A stretch of DNA of 64,000 bases from Kryptolebias marmoratus (Eukaryota; Chordata; Actinopteri; Cyprinodontiformes; Rivulidae). The notes beneath the pieces are model-generated. The model was not told the origin of the DNA. It ran no database searches and was given only the letters and a program-made list of their open reading frames with translations. The translations under genes were made by a program, and so were the position numbers. Every line of letters starts with the position of its first letter. The stretch's first letter is position 1. The stretch covers positions 13,871,124 to 13,935,123 of the forward strand of contig NC_051431.1 of NCBI RefSeq assembly GCF_001649575.2, written 5' to 3'. Of this stretch, positions 56,738-64,000 are shown one piece after another.

Positions 56738-59700
56738 CTGGTGGGTGTGGGAGGAAGAGTGAAGGATGGCAAGCAAAAGCTTCAGCTTTGAGGGGAAAAA
56801 AAAAAAAAAAATGCCCATCGTGACGCGAGCGGACATGATTTCTGCGCCGTAGCTCCGGAGTTGCGGTTGGAGGAGGCTTGAAGGCATCTGGGGGACCGAG
56901 GCCTGAGAGGGAGAAACGGGAGCAGCTGTCGGCGCCTGCAGTCGCCTCCTTCCTTCTGCACGGGCAGGTACTCACCGCCCGTCACTTTACTTCAGAGGGT
57001 GAACACAGACACAATGAGAAACATGGGGAGAGGCGGGGGGCGGTTACAGGACATGGAATTATCAGAGCGCAGAAACCAGACGAGCTGGGCTGGACTCGGA
57101 TCGGGTCAGATCTCTCACCTGGTCGCCTGGAGGCTGTTTGTCTCCGTTAACGCCGAGGAGGATGGCCTCCTCCGTGTTGTCGCTCTTCATCTCCACCACG
57201 ATGTTGTCTCTGCTGGACTTCTCCCTGGTGCTTCGGCAGGAAGAAGAAACGTGGCGCAGATGAGCGACAGGCGCTCCCAAACACATCAGTAACTTGGACA
57301 CAAACTAACTGACTCACCAGCCTGACCTCAGTCGAGATTCTTTAAGATCTTCTAATAATTTCAGACACACAGTTTGCTTTTTGACAACGTAAACATTGTA
57401 CCAAGATATTTATTTATTTTTATCTATTTAAAAAAAGTGCCATCAGTGAAATCTGTCCTAGGTTGAAGTTTGGTTTTATGCCATTCTGTCAGGGTCAACA
57501 CGAGAAGACGTTTGCTCTCCTTGGAAAAAAAAAAAAGTCTTCACACCACTGGAACTATTCCACATTTTGTCAAGTTTCAACCACCAACATAAAATGATTT
57601 TACAGGGATTTTAGATAATGGACCAACACAAAATGGTGCACCAGTGGTGAAATCGTTTTATAATTTTTTCAAAAAGTAAAACTCTGAAAAGCGTAGAGTG
57701 CGTTTGTGTTCAGACCAGAACTGAAATCTGGTGCAACTAGTTGCCTTCAAATGTCACCTGATCAGCAGAGTCCACCTGTGAGTGATTTAACTTTAGTATA
57801 AATCCAGCTGCTCCCTGAAGGTTCGTTACAGAACATCAGTGATCAAACAGCATCGTGAAGACCAAGGAACGCAGCAGACGAGTCAGGGATGAAGTTGTTG
57901 AGAAGTTTAAAGCTGGGTTTGGTTCTGAAACAATATCCCGAACATTGAGCGTCTCACAGAGCTCTGTTCGGTCTATTACCAAAACATGGCCGTCCGGCTA
58001 AACTGACAGGCCGGGCAAGGAGAGCATGAATCTGAGAAGCAGCCAAGAAGCCTGTGGTAACTCTGAAGGCGACTGCCGATGTGGACTGGTAGCTCTGTGG
58101 TCCAGCGCTGTAATCTGTACGCTCCGTGAGTATGAGATCAATGTTTAAACTGAGCTGAACCAAACAATTTGAACACGTTTAATACCTTCCAGCAGGACAA
58201 CGACCCGAATGTTAGACCGGACCTAAATCCAACTGAGACCCTGCGGAAAGACTGGAAACCTCTGCTCACATAATTCTCAAGGAAGAGGGAGGAAACGTTT
58301 CAGCCTCTTCAGTAGATGTGCAAAGCTGGTAGAGACAAACAAATCGTTTTTCATCCACTTTACCATTATGGATCACTTTGTGTTGGTTTGTCACATAAAA
58401 TCCCAATAAAATACCTTGAAGTCTGTGGTCGTCACTTGACAAAATGTGGAAAAGCTCGAGGGGTGTGAATACTTCTTTTTAAGGCCCTTGTAAATGGTGC
58501 GCATGTCAGCAAACATCCCTCATCAACGGGGAGATGCTCAAGTCAGGTCCTGGTGCCTTATTCTGGTTTTTACTGCAACATTTTGTTAGAAAAGGAAACA
58601 AAAAAACAGAAAAAAGCTTTCTAACAATTATTTTTTAATCTAATCTGAAATCATAAACACAACAGTTAAAAATTCAGGTCAGACTTTCCCCTTACATGTC
58701 TTGCTTCCCGGACCGGTTGCAGATTTTGCCCTTTTTGTACAGGAAGTAGAGCACGCTGCCCAAGATGGCCAGCAGCAGGATGCAGATGATGATGACTGCG
58801 ATTATAACGCCCTTGCTCTCTGGTGGAGAAGAAAGAAGGAAAAAAACAAACAAACAAAAAAATTAATCACTGCAAGTGAATTGCGAACGAGAGGACAGAT
58901 GCGAGGGCAGGAGAACCCGATGAGAGGTGCGGGTGCGACAGCTAGAGTTTTCTAAAGAGAGAGTGTAGCGCTATAGCGTCATTCGGGTGACCTAAATCTG
59001 GCAACTCAAAGGTCGGGAGGAAAGAAGGGGTGAAAACACCGATTCGGATGGTAGGAAGGCGTGGTGTGTTCGCACAACTAAACAGCATGACAGCATGCAG
59101 AGGAAGAGGTGAAGATGATGACGTGTTCTGCAGCAGAGAGGCGTCTGCTGCAGGCGAGTCAGGGAGGTGGTGCGGAGCAGAAGGAAGCTTGTTGCTTTTC
59201 TGAGAGGATCTGCAGCTACGCAACATACAAACCTGTCTTGGTTTTCTTGGATGTGGTGGGTGTTTCTGTTTTGACTGAGAAAAACCAAATGAGCACAGTT
59301 ATCAGCGGGCTTAGGAAGTAAACTGATTCCAGCAGGCCACACACACACACAGAGTTCAATTTCTATTTGCAATTTAAAATATAGTTCTGCTGAAAAGTTA
59401 TGGACAATGAATATGTTACCTATTTAAAATCTAAAACAACCTCAGTTTGGAGAAATGGAGATTAATTCTGTCTTACTTCAGTCTCGAGGGTTGAATAGAG
59501 GGAAAATACTATTTTTCCAAATCTTTACATCACCGTCAATCTAACACTACGCAACTATTTCCAGTTATTTCTGTGGTGATCAGTGTGTGCAAATAGCTGC
59601 AGCGCTAACAGCACAACTGAAGCAGGAATTTCGTAGTATTTTTGCGGGAATACCCGTGTAGTGTGAAAGGACAACGGAAAGGTTTATAAAATAACATTTG

Positions 59701-62700
59701 CATGAACCATTATGAATTTTATTTAGAATAGAGTTGTTCCAAATAGCAGCAATGCCCCCCCACCCCCACCTCCCGTTCTTGGCCCGGCTCGCTGTTAGAT
59801 CGTCAATCTGCTAAGAATTAACAGTTTTCATAAATACAGCGTCTCATGCAAATGCTTTTTTATAAACTTTTACATCACTATCAATTTTGCATTACGCCAA
59901 TATTTTTTATATTAATTTCTATGTATATTAGATTGCAAATAGCAGCAGCTAGCTTTAGCACTTCCTGTGCACACTGGAGCAGGAGTATCATTATGTTTCT
60001 GCCAGAATAACTGTGCTACAGTATGTAAAGGTTTCACGTGAACCACTGTAAAATCAGAGCTGTTTTAAGTCTCGGCTTCACTCGGTCTAGCCGTTAGCTC
60101 GTCAATAGGGGTCCGAATTCAATTATACCTCTCCAAGCTGAGGTCATTCAGTTATATGAATTGGTTCTAAGCTTCCCATTTCAACTGCTACCCTTTCGGA
60201 GTTAAAAACAAGAACTGTCTGAAAGGCAAACTATGAAAAAGAATCCATCCAATAAGTCATTTTCCAGAATAGATCCTTCTTAAATCTCATATCACAAGCG
60301 AGAAGAATAAACAGACTTCCTCTGAGGCGATGGAAACATCTCGTCATATTGTCCACCAGCGAGGGAGAAGCAGAGACAGAAAAACACAAGACAGCATCCT
60401 GTAATGGGAGTCAGCCGACTCTGAGTGCATTTCTACATCAGCTCCCACTAACAGTCCCAGATATGTTTGTGTTTGTAGGTGTTTTCATTTATTATTATTA
60501 TTATTTGCATCTGCAAAATCTGATCATGACACTAGTTTTGCTGCAGGGAAGCTGAATATTTGATTTTCTGGCCTTAAATGCCTACTTTTTAAACACTAGA
60601 AGCCTTCTCTGAAGACGCCAAAAAGGTAGAAAATAATCCTATAGCTCAAACCTAATAATTACATTTAGGTTTCTTTTTTCTTTTGTTTAGTTTTCCTGAG
60701 GTCTGACAGGTTGTGCTGAATTTCTCAATGTAAATAAATACAACCTGAACACGAACATAGGAGCTTTACTTTTTGGCAGCTGAACTTTTTCACTTAACTT
60801 TATATATAAATATAGAACTTCAGGAGATACTATAATCAATATAATATATTATTTATAGTACCACAAATCTGCTTCCTGTAGTTAATTTGACTTGAGTATT
60901 TGAAGCAGGCGGCACAAAGTGGCCGGTCTTACCTGGGGCTTTGGGAATGGTGGTTGTGGTGGTTGCTGGTGTGGTGGTGTGTATAGCTGAAAACAGGTAG
61001 AAGGCACAAACAGGAGCACAGCAGATGTTACAACATCGAGGGAGAGGAGGGGGAGGGGGGGGGGAGGTTCACGTTAAACAGCCGAACAGCTTCACGGTGC
61101 CTTGTTTGGAACAAGAGCACACGGTGAGGTGTTCCAAATCACGGGCAACATGTTTACAACATGTCACTGAGCTTCGGACCGAGTGGAAACAAACAGACGA
61201 CACAGATGAGAGGGGGGGGCGGACAGGAGGAGAAGAACACACACAGAGAGGCGTACGAGTATAAACCCGAGGACGAGCCAACAGACAGATAAGCAAGCAG
61301 CAGCAGCAGCTACTCACGGATTTTGGCTTTGATGTTGAACGTCACCCCGTCGGTGCCCAATTCGTTTGAAGCGTTGCAGAAAACGGAGGAATCCGAATCG
61401 ACTGGAACACTGACCACGCTCTTAGCGCCGACCTCGGTCTCTGTTTCGGAGGCTGCTTTGATGAGCTGCCACAAACACACAGGCACAGAAGTCAGCAAAC
61501 GGGTCTGATTTAAGGAAAAGATTCTTTTAGACCCATCAGACTTCCACTTCCTTGAACACACACACACACACTTTCTCCACTTCCTTGTACTGTAGTAATA
61601 AAGAAGTCAGATTCTTTTTTTTTTCATTTGTCATTCATATTAGAACAAAGTATTGGCATAATAAGGCCTAAATATGGTTACAAAATGATCCATCAGTGGT
61701 CAAGAAAATTTATTCATGCATATCAAAACTAGTACAATCAGCACCACCTGAAAACCCCAAACAAGACCTGATTGTCACCATTTAGAGTCTGGAGCAGGGG
61801 TCTCCAATCCTGGTCCCCGAGGGCCACTATCCTGCATGTGTTACTTGTTTCCCTGCTCCAACACACCTGATTCAGTGGTTAAATCACCTCTTCATGTTCT
61901 GCAGAAGCCTGTTAATCACCCATTGCTCCAACACACCTGATTTGAATCAGAGGAACAAGTAAAACACGCAGGATAGTGGCCCTCGAGGACCAGGATTGGA
62001 GACCACTGGTGTGGAGCGTCAGCCTTTTTTCTGCAAAACGTTCTTTGCCTAATTAGAACCCATTTCATAAGAGGGAGATGCAGCCAACAAACGATGAGAG
62101 GAGCTAAAACACATTATTATTTTTTATCAAACTTTTCTTTACGTTTCTGTCCATCCAGCTTTAATCAGGACTATGAGCCTAAAATATATCAACATCCAAA
62201 TGTGAACACTATTACAGAATCGAGGGACTGGTCACCTATTTAAAGTATATCATCTCAAAAAATTTAATCTTACTTCAGTCAATAAAGGAGACAGCTAATG
62301 AACCTTAGCAAATACTAAAATGGTTGTAAGTCAGTCGTTCTTACAGATACTGACCTAAACTTTTCTGTGGTAGGAGCTGACAGTTACTCACAACATATAC
62401 TCAGAGGATAATAGATTACATGACATCTTTCTTTTAAACGTTGGCATGCAAGGGATTGGGTGGTACACTTTCCTTCAAGGAATGCTGCTTTTGTTATCCA
62501 TGCATAAAGTGCATACAAAATGCCTTAAGTCCAGTTAAGGTTGGACAGGCTGAGAAGAGGTAAAGAAAGATTCAGAGATGATTCTTTCAACACATACGTA
62601 GTAAAGTTGACTTTGTTCTCTGAGAATATCTTTGCTGGGCTGCGAGCTGTTTGGTTCCTGAATGGACTAAAGGAGGACAGTGATCTTGAGCCATTTGTTT

Positions 62701-64000
62701 TATTATTCTGTACTTTTATATATTTTGCTTCACTCTCAAACGTGGAAGGTCCAAAGCTGCCCTCTTCAAACAAAAAACACCCTCATAAGTTGTGAATAAA
62801 CTGAACCCATAGGTGGGGCTCTGCTGTTACAGTGCATGAAGGTCAGTCACTGGCCTACAGGGACGTCTCGCTTGGCCGTAAATGTCAAAGTAACATCCTC
62901 CTGGATGCCAGGACCCATGGTTTCCCAGCATAGCATTGGCTGGAAGATGATCCACACAGTGCCAATGGTTTTAATGCAGAGGCTGACTCCAACAGAAAAG
63001 TTTGATATCAGATGGCTTTTCTCCTAATGGACTTCATAACTGAAGACTCCAGGAGTCCGTTAAGTAGATAAATGAAATAACTGTGTTGACGTTTTTGAGT
63101 TGAAGCTGAGCCAAAAAAAAAAAAAAACTAAAACAACTCTGAGCCTTTCCTCAGCAGTACCTTCCCATCAGAGGTGCTCCAGGTGATTCTGGGAGTGGGG
63201 TAGCCTCTGACATGGCAGCTCAGGTCGACAGTCTTCTCAAAAGTCTCGATCTCATTTAAAGCTTCCTCTTTTATTTCCGGTGGTCCTGCAGAAAGAGAAA
63301 CAGGAAGTGAGGGCTTTGAACTTCCCAGATTCCAGTTCAGTCACATAAAAAAAAGAAAAAACTCCAGCCTTCTAAATGACTAGAAAATGTCCGCCGTCTA
63401 ACTTACCTTTGACGTGAACGCGCAGCGAGCTGCTGGTTTCCATTCCTTTTATCTCGGGAACAGACACCATGCAAACATACGTCCCTGCGCTGTCAAAGGT
63501 TGCGTCCTTCAGCGTTAAACTGTGGCCTTTTCCAACTTTTTGTCCGTTCTGCACACCGGGAAACAAACACACTTACTGACATAAACATTTGCCTGCAATA
63601 AAAGGTTACAGTAACACTTGTTTTTAATGAATGAGACTTCTACTTTTATGAATAAAAGATGATTATCATCAATCAGCTTGATGGTGTGAGATGGCAGGCT
63701 TCTGTGCGTGGGAGTTTGCTGCTGTTTGTATATCTGCACCACGCTAATGTGCCTAACCTTAAACCAGGTTGTCTCAGTGGGGAGAGAAGAGAGGGCATTG
63801 CAGGTGATCGTTATGTCTTTCCCGTGGTCCCCCACAGCTTCTGAAGGTGTTAAAACAACAGGATCGAGGTCTATGCAAACGGAGAAACAAGCACGAAGAG
63901 TCAAAAAACAAGGAGAGAGGTGACGGTCTGTTTGTTGCCATGGTTACAGATGACATTAAAGTGAGGTCCTCACAATTGATGAACACTGTGGTGTTGTCTG
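56711..64000 (-). CDS. mcam: mcam (CD146/MUC18), melanoma cell adhesion molecule, 3' part
   Basis: Encodes an immunoglobulin-superfamily adhesion receptor of endothelium, smooth muscle and neural tissue. Exons on the minus strand: 63974-64000 (partial), 63758-63870, 63407-63548, 63161-63285, 61318-61465, 60933-60986, 59233-59274, 58696-58819, 57119-57224 and probably 56711-56737. All join in frame. They give the end of Ig domain 3, Ig domain 4 (DITITCN...SAGTYVCMV), Ig domain 5 (VDLSCHVRGYPTP...SSVFCNASNELG), a Thr-rich stalk, the transmembrane helix with KKGK next to the membrane (the ERM-binding motif of human MCAM) and a tail with DNIVVEMKSDNTEEAILL. Matches to human MCAM include GVVIVAVIVCILVLAVLG and SGKQE. 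N-terminal exons lie beyond the window. Whether this is the a or b teleost paralogue was not resolved. Confidence 0.92.
57119..57224 (-). CDS. mcam: mcam exon: cytoplasmic tail
   Basis: It completes a Met codon (AT|G) and encodes EKSSRDNIVVEMKSDNTEEA and ILLGVNGDKQPPGDQ, ending in phase 0 before donor gtgaga. It aligns with human SRKSELVVEVKSDKLPEEMG and GDKRAPGDQ. The ILL pair is a possible dileucine sorting signal. Confidence 0.92.
57225..58695 (-). other. mcam: mcam intron containing a Tc1-like remnant
   Basis: The intron between the tail and transmembrane exons. Apart from the transposon remnant at 57518-58491 it shows only AT-rich sequence. Confidence 0.7.
57518..58491 (+). mobile_element. 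Tc1-like transposon remnant, non-autonomous
   Basis: The ends are inverted: cttcacaccactggaac and ccacattttgtcaag on the left match, in reverse complement, cttgacaaaatgtgg and the ggggtgtgaatacttc block on the right. Inside, 57855-58080 resembles the N-terminal helix-turn-helix part of a Tc1 transposase (DEVVEKFKAGFGSETISR) but is broken by stops and the catalytic part is missing. A deleted, inactive copy. Confidence 0.75.
58696..58819 (-). CDS. mcam: mcam exon: transmembrane segment
   Basis: It encodes SKGVIIAVIIICILLLAILG, then SVLYFLYKKGKICNRSGKQD. The hydrophobic helix is followed by KKGK. Acceptor ctccaccag; donor gtaagg after two bases of the Met codon. Confidence 0.95.
59233..59274 (-). 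CDS. mcam: mcam mini-exon: Thr/Lys-rich stalk (42 nt)
   Basis: A 42-nt exon (two bases, 13 codons, one base) encoding VKTETPTTSKKTKT, with the first residue completed by the preceding exon. It is phase-symmetric, so it could be skipped without frame change. Acceptor tttttctcag; donor gtttgt. Confidence 0.88.
59510..60190. repeat. Family-2-related repeat, two diverged tandem halves
   Basis: Two stretches (about 59528-59730 and 59868-60062) share the order acatcac.gtcaat, actac.caa/attacgccaa, gtgcaaatagctgcagc/gcaaatagcagcagc, gagcaggagtatc/gaagcaggaattt, tgaaccatta/tgaaccactg. The second is followed by ccgttagctcgtcaat and ctgaggtcattcagttat, as in the 740-bp element at 6082-6821. Confidence 0.5.
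60933..60986 (-). CDS. mcam: mcam mini-exon: Thr-rich stalk (54 nt)
   Basis: A 54-nt exon (two bases, 17 codons, one base) encoding IHTTTPATTTTTIPKAP, a mucin-like segment likely O-glycosylated. Phase-symmetric like the next exon. Acceptor gttttcag; donor gtaaga. Confidence 0.88.
61318..61465 (-). CDS. mcam: mcam exon: second half of Ig domain 5
   Basis: Encodes LIKAASETETEVGAKSVVSV, then DSDSSVFCNASNELGTDGVT and FNIKAKI. The C in VFCNASNELG is the second Ig cysteine, matching human VECTASNDLG. Ends with one base before donor gtgagt. Confidence 0.93.
61795..62008. mobile_element. hAT-type MITE with 8-bp target-site duplication
   Basis: The ends caggggtctccaatcctggt and accaggattggagaccactg are inverted repeats extending about 45 bp through the gagggccactatcctgc block. 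Flanks gtctggag (61787-61794) and gtgtggag (62009-62016) form an 8-bp target duplication with one mismatch, the length typical of hAT transposons. The 214-bp element has no ORF and is largely palindromic. Confidence 0.85.
62290..62492 (+). repeat. Dispersed repeat family 1, copy L (right portion)
   Basis: Forward fragment with aatggttgtaagtcagtcgt, tgtggtaggagctgacagtt, acatatactcagagg, acgttggcatgcaagggatt and ccttcaaggaatgctgc. Confidence 0.8.
63161..63285 (-). CDS. mcam: mcam exon: first half of Ig domain 5
   Basis: Encodes PPEIKEEALNEIETFEKTVD, then LSCHVRGYPTPRITWSTSDG and K. C and W of the Ig fold (LSCHVRG...ITW) are present. It aligns with human GPPWMAFKERKVWVKENMVL. Phase 0 end before donor gtactg. 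Confidence 0.93.
63407..63548 (-). CDS. mcam: mcam exon: second half of Ig domain 4
   Basis: Encodes NGQKVGKGHSLTLKDATFDS, then AGTYVCMVSVPEIKGMETSS and SLRVHVK. DSAGTYVC is the classic Ig F-strand motif; human MCAM has GYRCVASVPSIPGLNRTQLV. Ends with one base before donor gtaagt. Confidence 0.94.
63758..63870 (-). CDS. mcam: mcam exon: first half of Ig domain 4
   Basis: Encodes LDPVVLTPSEAVGDHGKDIT, then ITCNALSSLPTETTWFK, with the first Ig cysteine and the core Trp. It begins with two bases completing a Tyr codon (T|AC). Donor gttagg is a non-consensus but acceptable GT donor. Confidence 0.93.
63974..64000 (-). CDS. mcam: mcam partial exon: end of Ig domain 3
   Basis: Only the last 27 nt lie in the window: DNTTVFIN and the first base of a Tyr codon before donor gtgagg. 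It corresponds to human LLVNY. The exon continues past the right edge. Confidence 0.85.

Larger units (their letters stand above)
61466..63160 (-). other. mcam: mcam intron with MITE and family-1 copy
   Basis: A 1.7-kb intron that contains a hAT-type MITE (61795-62008) and a family-1 repeat copy (62290-62492). The 63-84 codon ORFs near 62540-63030 look spurious. Confidence 0.7.

Noticed and set aside
56782..56985. mcam terminal exon reading YLPVQKEGGD
   Set aside because: Its would-be acceptor (gggcggtgag) has no pyrimidine tract, and the encoded residues have no similarity to the MCAM tail.
57062..57118. Read-through of the mcam tail donor giving VRDLTRSESS as C-terminus
   Set aside because: The gtgaga donor is strong and conserved in position with the human gene; retained-intron use cannot be excluded but is not the default.

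Overview
This is a vertebrate nuclear window, almost certainly from a ray-finned (teleost) fish. It has long AT-rich introns with GT-AG splice sites, teleost mobile elements (LINE fragments of Rex1/CR1-like and Rex3/RTE-like type, a tRNA-derived SINE fragment, a Tc1-like remnant and a hAT-type MITE), and three protein-coding genes that match known vertebrate families exon by exon. The style of the dispersed repeats suggests a percomorph, perhaps a cyprinodontiform, but the species cannot be fixed from this sequence. Nothing bacterial, viral or CRISPR-like was seen.

Layout. (1) 1-2865, + strand: the last three coding exons of grik4 (kainate receptor subunit GluK4/KA1), covering the end of the S2 ligand-binding lobe, transmembrane segment M4 and the cytoplasmic tail. 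(2) 2866-15700: a 13-kb intergenic region with many dispersed-repeat copies, some nested, and one possible conserved non-coding block. (3) 15700-50670, + strand: a complete cbl gene (c-Cbl E3 ubiquitin ligase). A CpG-rich 5' region leads into 16 coding exons that join in frame to a predicted 950-residue protein. Introns 1 and 2 (5.7 and 13.7 kb) are rich in repeats, and intron 2 also holds a GC-rich island with a 41-codon ORF. (4) 50671-55500: the cbl 3' UTR and the gap between two convergent genes. (5) 55440-64000, - strand: the 3' part of mcam (CD146/MUC18), from the end of the third Ig domain through the fourth and fifth Ig domains, a Thr-rich stalk, the transmembrane segment and the cytoplasmic tail. 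The first exons lie beyond the right edge.

How the genes relate. They do not form an operon-like unit. grik4 is a synaptic receptor subunit, cbl down-regulates tyrosine-kinase signalling, and mcam is an endothelial/neural adhesion molecule. The tail-to-tail cbl-mcam arrangement also exists at human 11q23.3, where GRIK4 lies on the same arm but more than 1 Mb away. Here grik4 is directly upstream of cbl, so the synteny is conserved but rearranged.

No novel biological system is evident. The points most worth a second look are: a dispersed repeat of about 450 bp present in at least 14 copies (roughly 7% of the window); nested TIR elements; a two-residue insertion in the Cbl RING loop; fish-specific polyserine tracts; two symmetric mini-exons encoding the mcam stalk; an unusual mcam C-terminus; and the GC-rich island in cbl intron 2.
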